A stretch of DNA of 33,416 nt from an uncultured Collinsella sp. (GCA_958437935.1 CAUBPS010000021.1:1-33416), one strand, 5' to 3'; shown: positions 22,994-31,672, counted from the first letter of the stretch. The notes: generated from the sequence alone by a model not told the origin. Program-made: numbers and translations.

Positions 22994-24754
22994 TTATGCC
23001 TCGAGGTTTTCCTCGATCCAGGCGACGGCACCCTTGGGATCCTTAGTGAGGTCGATGTACTGTTTGCCCTTGGGCGACAGCAGCGTGATGCCCAGGCGGT
23101 CGGTGTCGGCCTTCATCTCGTTGTAATAGGTGCGAACCTGCGGAGCCAGGACGATGACGTTGTACTGGTCCATGATGGCGTAGTGGCTGCCGTAGGCACC
23201 GGCGTTGGCGGTAATGTCGATGCCCAGCTCGTCGGCGCCTTCCTTAAGCGCGTTGGCGAGCAGTGCAGAGGTGCCGGCGCCAGCGCACAGAACCAGAACC
23301 CTCAGATCCTTGCCCTTAAGGGCGGACGGAGCTGCGGAGGCCTCGGTGGCAGAAGCGGTCTCGACAACAGGAGCCTCAACGGCGGGGGCGGCAGCGGTCT
23401 TGACGGCCTTGGTCTCCTCGGCCTCTTCTTCGGCCAGGGTCTCGGCCTCCTGCTTGCACAGGACGTTGTCGTAGGCCTTGCAGAACGGGTAGTAGATCAA
23501 GAAGTCAACGACCAGCAGGACGACAACCAGGACCAGAGAGATCGGCTGGAAGTTGGTGTCGATGAAGGTGCCGATCGGTCCGGGGAGTGCCCACGGCATG
23601 GCATAGATAAAGCCGTTCATGCCCAAAAAGTCGATGAAGAACTTACCAATGAGGACGTTGGCCACGGGGGCAAACAGGAACGGGATCAGGAAGTACGGGT
23701 TGAGGATGATGGGCGCGGCGAACAGCAGCGGCTCGTTGACGGCGAACATCACGGGCACGACAGAGGCTTTGCCGACGGCCTTGAGCTGCTTGGAGCGCAT
23801 AAAGAGCAGGAAGATGATCGGGACAATGAACGTGGCGCCGGTGCCGCCGAGTTCGCCGATGTAGTTACCGAAGTTTTCGGTCAGGGCGAGGGCGGGGTGA
23901 CCGCCGGCCTGCAGCGTGGCGAGGTTGGTGGTGATGTTGCCAAACAGCGCGGCGTTGAGGGCAGGCTTAACGACCGAGGGGCCGTGGATGCCCATGAACC
24001 AGAACAGCGGGATCATGAACCAGATGAGGGCGAGGCCGGCGTAGGAATCGGCAGCGGCGAACAGCGGGCTCACCAGCGTGGAGATGACGTTGGCAAACGG
24101 GACGGCCAAGCAGGTGCGGCAGATAACGTCGATGACGGCGACAAACAGGATGGAGAAGCTGAAGGCGAAGATGTCGCGGAAGTTCTGGGCGATGGCGCCG
24201 GGGACTTCTTTGGGCAGCTTGATGGTGATGTCTCGCTTAATGCAGAAGGCATAGATGTTGACCGTGGCAAATGCGGCGACAAAGGAGCTCAGCAGGCCCT
24301 TGGTGCCCATGTTGTCGGTAAAGAACACCGAGACATCGGCGCCGTCGATCTTGGCACTCGTCTGGGTAACGGCCAAGATGAGCATAGCGCACATGGCGGC
24401 GACCATGGTGCTCGTGGCGTTGATGGCCTTGCCGGCAGGCATGCGGCGGTTCTTGGAGCCGGTCAGCGCGCTTGCGGTGGTGCCGGCGACCATGATGCCC
24501 ACGACGCCCATCGTGAAGTTGTAAACCTTGTTGCAGAAGTTCACGACGTCGACGTTCCACCAGTCGGGCAGCGTAAAGCCGCCGACCGTGGCGACAACGC
24601 CCGGCAGGGTCGAAATAAGCAGGAAGACAGAAGAAGACAGGATGATGGGCATTGCTGCCAAAAAGCCGTCTTTAATGGCCTGAAGGTAGATGTTCTTAGA
24701 GACCTTGTCGAAGTACGGCTGACCTTTCTCCAAGAACTTAACGATCGATTCCAT
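22994..24754 (-). CDS. lacE: Lactose/cellobiose-family PTS permease EIICB (paralog 2)
   Basis: The 586-aa protein has the same plan as paralog 1: EIIC channel (about 1-440) with FWFMGIHGPSVVKP and FAVNEPLLFAAPIILNP, a charged Glu/Ala linker, and an EIIB domain with phospho-acceptor Cys490 in VLVLCAGAGTS. It is clearly related to paralog 1 (shared NRRMPAGKA, LPKEVPGAIAQNFRDI, KQLKAVGKA) and less like paralog 3. It lacks EIIA. Unlike in the other two modules, the permease here is the second gene, after the glycosidase. GAGGAG precedes the ATG. Confidence 0.94.
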   Translation of the reverse strand: MESIVKFLEKGQPYFDKVSKNIYLQAIKDGFLAAMPIILSSSVFLLISTLPGVVATVGGFTLPDWWNVDVVNFCNKVYNFTMGVVGIMVAGTTASALTGSKNRRMPAGKAINATSTMVAAMCAMLILAVTQTSAKIDGADVSVFFTDNMGTKGLLSSFVAAFATVNIYAFCIKRDITIKLPKEVPGAIAQNFRDIFAFSFSILFVAVIDVICRTCLAVPFANVISTLVSPLFAAADSYAGLALIWFMIPLFWFMGIHGPSVVKPALNAALFGNITTNLATLQAGGHPALALTENFGNYIGELGGTGATFIVPIIFLLFMRSKQLKAVGKASVVPVMFAVNEPLLFAAPIILNPYFLIPFLFAPVANVLIGKFFIDFLGMNGFIYAMPWALPGPIGTFIDTNFQPISLVLVVVLLVVDFLIYYPFCKAYDNVLCKQEAETLAEEEAEETKAVKTAAAPAVEAPVVETASATEASAAPSALKGKDLRVLVLCAGAGTSALLANALKEGADELGIDITANAGAYGSHYAIMDQYNVIVLAPQVRTYYNEMKADTDRLGITLLSPKGKQYIDLTKDPKGAVAWIEENLEA

Positions 24755-24867
24755 AGTTCACGCTCCTCTTTGCATGAAATCTTAATGGCATGGACGTTGA
24801 AAACCTATATGGTCTCCCGCTTGCTAAAAGCCCGGGTGCAGGCGGGGTCGGTCCCAGGGGGAGAGAG

Positions 24868-24904
24868 GGGAGCGGCTGGGTTTGTATCGCATAGGGCCGC
24901 TCCC
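24868..24904 (-). promoter_or_regulatory. Intercistronic hairpin, operon 2
   Basis: A perfect 9-bp stem (24868-24876/24896-24904) lies in the 176-bp gap between glycosidase and permease genes. It is followed on the minus strand by a C/T-rich stretch and not by a U-tract. The rest of the gap holds no gene. Confidence 0.6.
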
Positions 24905-24930
24905 TTCTCGGGGGAAAGCGAGGCGATGCG

Positions 24931-26373
24931 CTACTGCGCGTCCGCCATAGTGTCGGCGAGCTCCTTGTACCAGAGTGCCGACTGCTTGATGTAGCGTTTT
25001 TGCGTGTCGAAGTCGATGTAGAACAGGCCGTAGCGCTTGTTATAGCCATTGGCCCACGAGAACTGGTCCTGCAGGCTCCAGATAAAGTAGCCCTGGACGT
25101 CGACGCCCTCGGCGCGCGCCTGGAGCACCTTCTCCATGTGCTGGTCGACAAAGTCGATGCGCTCGGGATCGGCGACGATGCCGTTTGCGTCGGGCTCGGG
25201 GTCCTTGTGGCCCAGGCCGTTTTCGGTGATATAGATGACGGGGAGGTTGGGATAGGTGGCGCTGATGTGCTTGAGCGTGTCGTAGAGGCCTTGCGGGTAG
25301 ATGAGCCAATCCCAGTCGGTGGTGGGGATACCCGGCATATCGACCTGCTGCCCGACGCCCTTAAACTTAAAGCACGAGGTGCCCTTGTCTCCGGTGCCGT
25401 TAAAGCTGTTGGTTGACTCGCCATCGTAGGCGGCGATAAACGCCGACTGATAGTAGTTGAGGCCGAACATATCGTTGCGGGGCGCCGCCTTGGCGAGCTC
25501 CTCCATGTCGCTGTCCTCAACCGTAAGTGTGGCGTTGTTGGCACGCAGAATCTCGTTGATGAGTGAGAGGGTGCGCGCGGAGTAGTGACCCAGGAAGGCG
25601 CCGTCCATGATGAAGTCGGTGTAGAAGGCGTTGTACAGGTCGGCGGCGTGCTGGTCGGCGGGCGAGTCGGTGGCAGGATATGCCGGCGTCAGGACGTTGA
25701 CCATGCCAATGCGTCCGCCCAGGTGCTCGGTCTCGTCAAGATCCTTATACAGGTTGACGGCGCGGGCGTGGGCAACGAGCTCGTTGTGCTGGCTCTGGAT
25801 GCCGCTCGTCACATCAAAGTGATGGTTGGGCGGGAAGTTGCCTTGGATGTATTGGGAGTGCGAGAGGCTGATGAGCTCGTTGATGGTGAACCAATTTTTG
25901 ACCTCGCGGAACTCGCGGAAGCAGAACTCGGCATAGCGCACATAGGCGTCGACGGTCTTGCGGTTGAGCCAGTCGCCCTGGTTGAACAGGGCGGCGGGGG
26001 AGTCAAAGTGATGCAGGGACACATAGGGCTCGACGCCATACTTTTTGCAGCAGGCGAACAGCTCGTGGTAGTGCTTAACGCCCTCGGCGAGGGGCTCGGC
26101 ATCGTCGCCGTTGGGGAAGATGCGGGTCCAGGCGATGGACACACGGATGGCGTTGAGTCCATGCTCGGCAGAAAGGCGGATATCCTCCTCGTAACGGTTG
26201 TAGAAATCACTGGCCGGGTCGGGCAAAAAGCGACCCTGGGCGACAAGGTAATCGTCCCACATGGTCTTACCCTTGCCTGCCACCTTCGTGGAACCTTCCG
26301 TTTGGTACGCGGCGGTTGCGGCGCCCCAAACAAAGCCCTTCGGCAGCTGCTGTACGCGGTTTAGCAAAGACAT
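24931..26373 (-). CDS. GH1 6-phospho-beta-glycosidase (paralog 2)
   Basis: The enzyme is about 480 aa with FVWGAATAAYQTEG near the N-terminus, acid/base Glu in WFTINEL (about residue 166), nucleophile Glu in YITENGLG, and phosphate-site segment SWANGYNKRYG. It is the most divergent of the three: ISLSHSQYIQGNFPPNHH follows the acid/base, and a 6-residue insert lies near DLDETEHLGG. It probably prefers a different phosphorylated beta-glycoside. ATG 26373 lies nine bases after GAGGG; the in-frame ATG 26379 is only three bases away from it and seems too close. It heads its operon. Confidence 0.92.
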   Translation of the reverse strand: MSLLNRVQQLPKGFVWGAATAAYQTEGSTKVAGKGKTMWDDYLVAQGRFLPDPASDFYNRYEEDIRLSAEHGLNAIRVSIAWTRIFPNGDDAEPLAEGVKHYHELFACCKKYGVEPYVSLHHFDSPAALFNQGDWLNRKTVDAYVRYAEFCFREFREVKNWFTINELISLSHSQYIQGNFPPNHHFDVTSGIQSQHNELVAHARAVNLYKDLDETEHLGGRIGMVNVLTPAYPATDSPADQHAADLYNAFYTDFIMDGAFLGHYSARTLSLINEILRANNATLTVEDSDMEELAKAAPRNDMFGLNYYQSAFIAAYDGESTNSFNGTGDKGTSCFKFKGVGQQVDMPGIPTTDWDWLIYPQGLYDTLKHISATYPNLPVIYITENGLGHKDPEPDANGIVADPERIDFVDQHMEKVLQARAEGVDVQGYFIWSLQDQFSWANGYNKRYGLFYIDFDTQKRYIKQSALWYKELADTMADAQ

Positions 26374-26441
26374 ATGCATACACCCTCTCGTCTCGCTGTT
26401 CGATATTGTGCGTTTGCGCTCAGGAGGCTCCCTGGTTAGCG

Positions 26442-26470
26442 TTCAGCGGTGAAAAAGCCCGATAAACGCT
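26442..26470 (-). promoter_or_regulatory. Degenerate paired repeat in the operon 2 leader
   Basis: On the minus strand AGCGTTTAT (26470-26462) and ACCGCTGAA (26450-26442) are 20 bp apart. They resemble the 21-bp paired boxes but with one base less spacing and more mismatches, so this may be chance. Confidence 0.25.
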
Positions 26471-26492
26471 AATCTAAAATGATTAGAACCAA

Positions 26493-26532
26493 AATGAGCA
26501 CGTGAACATTTGATAATGAGCACGTTAACATC
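26493..26532. promoter_or_regulatory. LacI operators of module 2 (first two copies)
   Basis: AATGAGCACGTGAACATT (26493-26510) and AATGAGCACGTTAACATC (26515-26532) are 22 bp apart, about two helical turns, just downstream of the likely operon 2 promoter. Confidence 0.75.
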
Positions 26533-26541
26533 CGGTTGGGA

Positions 26542-26601
26542 TGTATAGAAACAAAACAACTTTAAACAGCCGCGAACGGTTGTATTTGTTCGGTAAGCGG
26601 T
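26542..26601 (-). promoter_or_regulatory. Operon 2 promoter with LytTR-box-like repeats
   Basis: On the minus strand ACCGCTTAC (26601-26593) and ACCGTTCGC (26580-26572) are exactly 21 bp apart. TATACA (26547-26542) is a good -10, and the weak -35 hexamer 17 bp before it starts one base after the second box, a layout that fits activation by a protein bound to the boxes. Confidence 0.55.
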
Positions 26602-26606
26602 TTTGA

Positions 26607-26664
26607 TTGACAGAAGTTTTCATGTTGTGGTATATGGCTCGGGTATCATGAGCACGTTATCAAT
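26607..26664 (+). promoter_or_regulatory. Strong promoter and operator of the module 2 lacI gene
   Basis: A perfect TTGACA (26607-26612), 18 bp, then TATATG (26631-26636) preceded by TG as an extended -10. The third copy of the module operator, CATGAGCACGTTATCAAT (26647-26664), sits right after the start site and would give autorepression. Confidence 0.72.
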
Positions 26665-26714
26665 GTATGTACGATGCGCCATGGGCGCGGGGAATAGTTG
26701 GGAAGCAGGTTAGC

Positions 26715-27752
26715 GTGGAAGGCATGGCTCAGCAGACAAGGAATGGTCGTTCGGCGAGCGCGGCAGAGGTTGCGGCGCTCGCTGGCGTGAGCCGCCAGAC
26801 TGTGTCTCGCGTGGTCAACGGTATGCCCAACGTGACGGAAAAGACGCGCAAGCGTGTACTGGCCGCCATGGAAGAGCTGGGCTTTCGTCCCAATTTTGCT
26901 GGAACGGCGTTGCGCGGCGGGTCGTATCGTTCTATTGGCCTGTGCATGTACAACATCACGCGTGTCGGTAACCTGGCGACGCTCGAGGGTATCATGCAAG
27001 CGGCGCGCGAGCACGATTTTGCCGTCACTATGATCGAGATGGGCGGCGACAAGCCCTATGCTCTTGCCGATGCCTCGCGCCGCATGGTCGAGCGACCCGT
27101 CGACGGCATGATTCTCAACATGAACCGCATGGCTCCCGATTTTGAGGAGTTTGTTCCCCAGCCGGGAGTGCGAACGGTCATCCTGTCCATGTATGCGCAT
27201 CCGCGCTGCACGACGATCGACTCCGACCAGTATGGTTCGTGCGAGCTGTTGACCAATTATCTGCTGGAACATGGTCACTCGAATATGCGGTTTGTGGCGG
27301 GTCCGGAAAACTCGATTTCCTCGCGTTTTCGTGAGGCCGGTTGGCGCGATACGCTGGGTCGTGCTCATATCGATGCCGCTCCGATGCTGCGTGGCGATTG
27401 GAGTGCGGACAGTGGGTACGCCATGGGCGAGCGGATTGCGGCCGAGGTGCTTGCCGGCGGGTCGCAGGCGCCGACTGCCGTGCTTGCGGCAAATGACCAG
27501 ATGGCGCTGGGCGTTATCGCCGCGCTCGAGAACGCGGGCCTGTCCGTGCCCGACGACGTGAGCGTGGTTGGTATCGACGACGCACTCGAGGGACTTGTTC
27601 CTCACAATCGGCTGACGACGCTGCGATTTGATTTGCGCGGTGTCGGTAAGCTTGCGTTTGAGGCGGCGATTGGAGAGAACTCGTCTATCGAGGCGATTCA
27701 TGTGCCGAGTACGCTGGTCGAACGCTCGACTGTTAGGGACATACGGGGTTAG
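26715..27752 (+). CDS. LacI-family regulator of module 2
   Basis: The protein is about 345 aa with helix-turn-helix at about residues 15-42 (SAAEVAALAGVSRQTVSRVVNGMPNVTE), hinge FRPNFAGTALRGG, and sensor-domain landmarks DSDQYGSCELLTNYLLEHGHSNM, LRGDWSADSGYAMG, AANDQMALGVIAALENAGLSVPDDVSVVGIDD and STLVERSTVRDI. It should repress the divergent glycosidase-permease operon and itself. The start is uncertain: GTG 26715 has a weak CAGG site at fair distance; ATG 26724 follows GGAAGG by only one base. Confidence 0.9.
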   Translation: MEGMAQQTRNGRSASAAEVAALAGVSRQTVSRVVNGMPNVTEKTRKRVLAAMEELGFRPNFAGTALRGGSYRSIGLCMYNITRVGNLATLEGIMQAAREHDFAVTMIEMGGDKPYALADASRRMVERPVDGMILNMNRMAPDFEEFVPQPGVRTVILSMYAHPRCTTIDSDQYGSCELLTNYLLEHGHSNMRFVAGPENSISSRFREAGWRDTLGRAHIDAAPMLRGDWSADSGYAMGERIAAEVLAGGSQAPTAVLAANDQMALGVIAALENAGLSVPDDVSVVGIDDALEGLVPHNRLTTLRFDLRGVGKLAFEAAIGENSSIEAIHVPSTLVERSTVRDIRG

Positions 27753-27766
27753 GTCCTACTCCGTTT

Positions 27767-27904
27767 GTCTCGATTTGTAACAGGTAGACGGTCAAAAGCG
27801 GGCTACGTGTTACAGATTTAGATTCTTCGGAAAGAGCAATCCTGTTCGTCTCAATCTGTAACAGCTAGGACCCAAAAACTCGGCTAGATGTTACAGATTG
27901 AGAC
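27767..27904. repeat. Array 3: two 57-bp palindromic units
   Basis: Units start at 27767 and 27848 (spacing 81). The first has the TAGACGG-type centre, the second the GGACCCA-type. The second unit's arms, GTCTCAATCTGTAACA and TGTTACAGATTGAGAC, are perfectly complementary. The array starts 15 bp after the lacI stop and ends 20 bp before the terminator of the convergent operon 3. Confidence 0.92.
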
Positions 27905-27923
27905 AAACGGACCCCGAACCGCC

Positions 27924-27967
27924 AAAAAAGACCGGGGGCGGCGCGCCGTGTGACGTGCCACCCCCGG
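27924..27967 (-). terminator. Terminator of the third beta-glycoside operon
   Basis: CCGGGGG (27932-27938) pairs with CCCCCGG (27961-27967) around a structured GC-rich loop, followed on the minus strand by TTTTTT after two bases. Confidence 0.78.
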
Positions 27968-28029
27968 CTGAGAAATGGGGGACAGGTTATGTGGGCGGTG
28001 CAACTCCGCCAACCGCTCGTCGCAAGCCG

Positions 28030-29469
28030 CTAGTCCAGACGACGGGTCTGCGCCACGTGCTTATACCAGTATGCGCTTGCCTTGGGCGTGCGCTTCTGGG
28101 TTTCAAAGTCAACGTAGAAGAAGCCGTAACGCTTGTTGTAGCCATTGGTCCAGGAGAACTGATCCTGCAGGCTCCACAGGAAGTAGCCGCCCACGTTGAC
28201 GCCCACCTCCATGGCCTTGAGCAACCAGCGCAGGTGCTGCTCGATGTAGTCGATGCGCGGCTGGTCGTCCACAAAACCGTCCTTGTAGGGGTCCTTGTAG
28301 CCCATGCCGTTCTCGGTGATGAAGATCTGCTTGTAGTTGGGGTAGCGCTGCTTAATGTAGACGAGCAGATCGAACAGGCCCTCGGGATAGATGATCCAGT
28401 CCCAGTCGGTGGTGGGAATGCCAGGCTTGTTCACGTGCTCGCCAATGCCCTTGACGCGCCAGCGGCCGGTGCCCTTCTCGCCCGTACCGTTGTGGTGCAG
28501 GTCGTTCTCGCCATCGTAAGCCTTCAAGAAACGGCACTGGTAGTTGTTAACGCCCAGGTAATCGTTGTAGAGCGCGGCCTCGCGCATAATCTCGAGGTCC
28601 TCGTCCAAGATCTCGATGGTGCCGCCCGAGACGGCAGCCAGGCGGTTAGCGCACTCGAGGGTGTCGGGCGCGTAATCGCCGCGGAAGGTGGCGTCGAGCA
28701 AGAACTGGTTTTGCAGCACGTGCTCGTTGTTGGCGGCTTTGATGTCGGCGGGGTCGTTCTCGTTGAGCGGGTACTTGAACTCCAGCGACTGAATGACGCC
28801 AATCTTGCCCTTAAAACCGCCGTTGTGGAAGGCCAGTACTGCCTTGGCGTGGGCGAGCATCATGTTGTGCTCGCACTGGAAGGCCTCGGCAAGATGCGCC
28901 TTGACGCCACCGGGGAAGGTGCCCTCGATGTAGGTGTTGGAGGCGTCGGCCCAGATCTCGTTAAAGGTGAACCAGTAGGTCACCTGGTCGGCGTACTCCT
29001 TAAAGCAGAAGGTGGCAAAGTCCACAAAGGCGTCGATAGTCTCGCGGTTGAGGAAGTCGCCCTTCTCAAAGAGGGGAAGCGGCGTGTCAAAGTGATGCAG
29101 CGTGACGAACGGCTCAACATGGTGCTTATGGCACTCGGCGAAGAGATCGTGATAGAACTGCACGCCCTCGGGGTTGATCTTGCCGGTGCCGTTGGGGAAG
29201 ATGCGGCTCCAGGCGATGGAGAGGCGAATGCCGTTGATGCCAAACTCCTCGCACAGCTCCAGATCGACGGGGTACTGGTTGTAGAAGTCGGAAGCGGGAT
29301 CGGGGGAGAAGCGCCCCTGGGCCTCCAGGAAGTCGTCCCAGGCAACCTTGCCCTTACCGTGAGTGCGGGTCTCGCCCTCTACCTGGTAGGCAGCGGTGGC
29401 GCCGCCAAAGACAAAGTCCTCGGGAAACTGCGCGGGCGGGTTGGTGACGCTAGCAGGGTTAACGGACAT
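28030..29469 (-). CDS. GH1 6-phospho-beta-galactosidase/glucosidase (paralog 3, LacG-like)
   Basis: The 479-aa enzyme is closest to paralog 1: FVFGGATAAYQVEGETRTHGKGKVAWDDFLEAQGRFSPDPASDFYN is nearly the same in both (given only as a short comparison: GETRTHGKGKV is shared). Acid/base Glu171 is in WFTFNEI, the nucleophile in FITENGMG, and SWTNGYNKRYG carries the phosphate-site residues. HHVEPFVTLHHFDTPLPL is LacG-like. It is the second gene of its operon, 70 bp after the permease, with a hairpin in the gap. Its ribosome binding site is weak (GGA about 11 bases upstream), so coupling or lower translation is possible. Confidence 0.93.
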   Translation of the reverse strand: MSVNPASVTNPPAQFPEDFVFGGATAAYQVEGETRTHGKGKVAWDDFLEAQGRFSPDPASDFYNQYPVDLELCEEFGINGIRLSIAWSRIFPNGTGKINPEGVQFYHDLFAECHKHHVEPFVTLHHFDTPLPLFEKGDFLNRETIDAFVDFATFCFKEYADQVTYWFTFNEIWADASNTYIEGTFPGGVKAHLAEAFQCEHNMMLAHAKAVLAFHNGGFKGKIGVIQSLEFKYPLNENDPADIKAANNEHVLQNQFLLDATFRGDYAPDTLECANRLAAVSGGTIEILDEDLEIMREAALYNDYLGVNNYQCRFLKAYDGENDLHHNGTGEKGTGRWRVKGIGEHVNKPGIPTTDWDWIIYPEGLFDLLVYIKQRYPNYKQIFITENGMGYKDPYKDGFVDDQPRIDYIEQHLRWLLKAMEVGVNVGGYFLWSLQDQFSWTNGYNKRYGFFYVDFETQKRTPKASAYWYKHVAQTRRLD

Positions 29470-29496
29470 GATGAAATATCCAATCGTCTAATTCGA

Positions 29497-29530
29497 AGGG
29501 CCAGCCGGCTACTGATGGTCGGCTGGCCCT
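29497..29530 (-). promoter_or_regulatory. Intercistronic hairpin, operon 3
   Basis: A perfect 11-bp stem (29497-29507/29520-29530) with a 12-nt loop and no U-tract begins nine bases after the permease stop. Confidence 0.7.
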
Positions 29531-29539
29531 GAGCGTTAC

Positions 29540-31315
29540 TTACTTCGAGAGTTGCTCGGAGACGAAGGCGAGAGACTTATCGCCGTTCTGGGAGAGCTCG
29601 ATGTACTGCTTGCCGCGGCAGGCGACGCACTTGTTGCCCACGCGTTCGCAGTCCTTCTGCAGGTCGGCCAGGTAGCTGGCGGCCTGCGGGGCCAGGACGA
29701 CCAGGTCAAAGTCGGGGAGCATGTCCACGTGGTTGCCATATGCCTCGGCAGCGGTCTCAAGATTGATGTCGCGCTCCTTGGCAGCCTTGGCCAGTGCGTT
29801 GGCGAGCAGGCCCGAGGTACCGCCGCCCTGGCAGAGCACGAGCACGCGCTTGCCGTTGAGGTCGCTGGCGGTCGTTGCCTCGGCAGCGGGTGCTGCAGAA
29901 GCGGCGGGGGAGTCGGACTTCACGACCTCGGCAGCAGCGCCGGCGGCAACGCTCTTAGCGTCGGCCTTGCCCTGGAAGGCATCGTTGAGCTTGGCGGCCT
30001 TCTCGGCGTTCTTGGCGGCGAGCTCCTCCTGGGAGATCTCGGCCTCCTCGGCGCACTTCTGGGCGTCATAGGCACGGAAGAACGGGTAGTACAGAACGAA
30101 GTCGACGACCAGGATAAGGGCGAGCATCACAAAGGCGAGCGGCTGGAAGCCCAGGCCCATGATGGTACCGATGGGGCCGGGGACGGTCCAAGGCAGGGTG
30201 TACATAAAGCCGTTCATGCCCAAGAAGTCGATAAAGATCTTGAGGATCCAGATGTTGGCGATCGGGGCAAAGACAAACGGGACAAAGAAGACGGGGTTGA
30301 GCACGATGGGTGCGGCGAACAGCAGCGGCTCGTTGACGGCAAAGCAGACCGGGACGATGGCAGCCTTACCGACGGCGCGCATCTCCTGAGACTTGGCCAG
30401 GAAGCAAAACATAAAGACCAGGACGAGCGTGGCGCCGGTGCCGCCCATGCAGACGACGAAGTACTGGGCACCCTGGGTCAGGACAGCGGAAGCGTGCTGG
30501 CCAGCCTGGAACGCAGCCAGGTTGTCGGTCATGTTGGCAACGAGAGCGGCGGCGATGGCGGGCTCGACGATCGAGGGGCCGTGGACGCCCACGAACCAGA
30601 ACAGGCTCATGGCGCCGTAGATCACAGCGAGGCCGATATAGCCATCGGCGGCGGTGAACAGGGGCTGGAACACCTGGATGACACCCTGGGCAAAGCAGAA
30701 GCCAAAGGCAGCGCGGAAGACGATGTCAAAGACCCAAAAGACGGTGATGCAGACGGAGAAGGGGATGATGTCCTTAAAGGTCTGCGAGATGTTGGGCGGA
30801 ACCTGCTCGGGCATCTTGACGGTGATGTTGCGCTTAATGAAGAACTTGTAGATGATGCCGGTCACAAACGCAGCGATGAAAGCGGTCAGCAGGCCTTTGG
30901 AACCAAGGTAGGTGGTGTTGAAGCCGCTGGCAGCGTCCGTGGCGATCGTGTCGCTCGAAAGGAGCAAGAAGCCGATGATGGCCGCGCACATGCACGAGAT
31001 AAAGTTGATCTGGTTGTTCTTGGGCAGATCGCGGTTCTGAGCGTCGGCGAAGTGCTTGGCCGTGGTGGCGGCGCAGGCGATGGCCAGGATGCCCATGGAG
31101 TAGTTGTAGCACTTCCACAGGGCGTTGTTGATGTCATCGGGCCAGTAGAAACCCCAGATGTTGGGGACCGAGGCTACCAGGCAGAAGATGGACGAGAAGA
31201 TGATGATGGGGATGACGGAGATAAAGCCGTCGCGGATCGCCTTGAGGTACTTGTTGCGGGCGATCGCGTTGAAAAAGGGCTGGCCCTTTTCGATGATGGC
31301 GATGAGTTGCTCCAT
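29540..31315 (-). CDS. lacE: Lactose/cellobiose-family PTS permease EIICB (paralog 3)
   Basis: The 591-aa protein has EIIC channel motifs FWFVGVHGPSIVEP and FAVNEPLLFAAPIVLNP, a linker rich in Ala and Glu, and an EIIB domain with phospho-acceptor Cys495 in VLVLCQGGGTS. The EIIB departs from paralogs 1 and 2 (QGGGTSG instead of AGAGTSA; extra Cys residues in GNKCVACRGKQ). Its EIIC also differs (PEQVPPNISQTFKDI), so it likely carries a different glycoside. It lacks EIIA. AGGAG lies seven bases before the ATG. It heads its operon, divergent from its LacI regulator. Confidence 0.94.
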   Translation of the reverse strand: MEQLIAIIEKGQPFFNAIARNKYLKAIRDGFISVIPIIIFSSIFCLVASVPNIWGFYWPDDINNALWKCYNYSMGILAIACAATTAKHFADAQNRDLPKNNQINFISCMCAAIIGFLLLSSDTIATDAASGFNTTYLGSKGLLTAFIAAFVTGIIYKFFIKRNITVKMPEQVPPNISQTFKDIIPFSVCITVFWVFDIVFRAAFGFCFAQGVIQVFQPLFTAADGYIGLAVIYGAMSLFWFVGVHGPSIVEPAIAAALVANMTDNLAAFQAGQHASAVLTQGAQYFVVCMGGTGATLVLVFMFCFLAKSQEMRAVGKAAIVPVCFAVNEPLLFAAPIVLNPVFFVPFVFAPIANIWILKIFIDFLGMNGFMYTLPWTVPGPIGTIMGLGFQPLAFVMLALILVVDFVLYYPFFRAYDAQKCAEEAEISQEELAAKNAEKAAKLNDAFQGKADAKSVAAGAAAEVVKSDSPAASAAPAAEATTASDLNGKRVLVLCQGGGTSGLLANALAKAAKERDINLETAAEAYGNHVDMLPDFDLVVLAPQAASYLADLQKDCERVGNKCVACRGKQYIELSQNGDKSLAFVSEQLSK

Positions 31316-31374
31316 GCAATGCTCCTAAGAGTCGGTGGGTTAGCAACGATGGTAGCTTTTGACGTTTGGTTGCC

Positions 31375-31396
31375 AAAATGTTGACGTTGCCATTTT
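31375..31396. promoter_or_regulatory. LacI operator 3a
   Basis: The site AAATGTTGACGTTGCCATTT (within 31375-31396) reads on the other strand as the same core as sites 3b and 3c (ATGGCAACGT...). It lies about 60 bp before the permease ATG. Confidence 0.7.
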
Positions 31397-31496
31397 GCGA
31401 CACAAAAAAAGACGCGAACCGGTGGCCCCTGTGCCTGTGGACCGTCGATTCCTTGCGCGTAAACGTTTGAGCCGCCCGGTGGCTCTGTGTTTGCAC

Positions 31497-31514
31497 AATG
31501 GCAACGTTAACATT
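31497..31514. promoter_or_regulatory. LacI operator 3b
   Basis: AATGGCAACGTTAACATT, an imperfect palindrome of the same core, in the middle of the divergent region. Confidence 0.75.
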
Positions 31515-31551
31515 TGGACAACAAAAGCCGTTCGTGGAAGCGGGATTGTCG

Positions 31552-31560
31552 GTGAACGGT
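31552..31560 (-). promoter_or_regulatory. Single LytTR-box-like repeat, module 3
   Basis: ACCGTTCAC on the minus strand, in the direction of the permease gene. No good second copy is found 21 bp downstream, so this is only suggestive. Confidence 0.25.
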
Positions 31561-31641
31561 AGGTTTTGGGTGGTGAGCGTATGGCGGAGGAGGCGTTAGA
31601 TATACTTGAAGACGTTTCATTTGACTGCGTAGGGTGCCACT

Positions 31642-31659
31642 AATGGCATCGTTGACATA
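31642..31659. promoter_or_regulatory. LacI operator 3c
   Basis: AATGGCATCGTTGACATA lies just before the lacI start codon, and possibly downstream of TATACT (31601-31606), a candidate -10. Binding here would repress lacI itself. Confidence 0.65.
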
Positions 31660-31672
31660 GAAAGATCGACCT

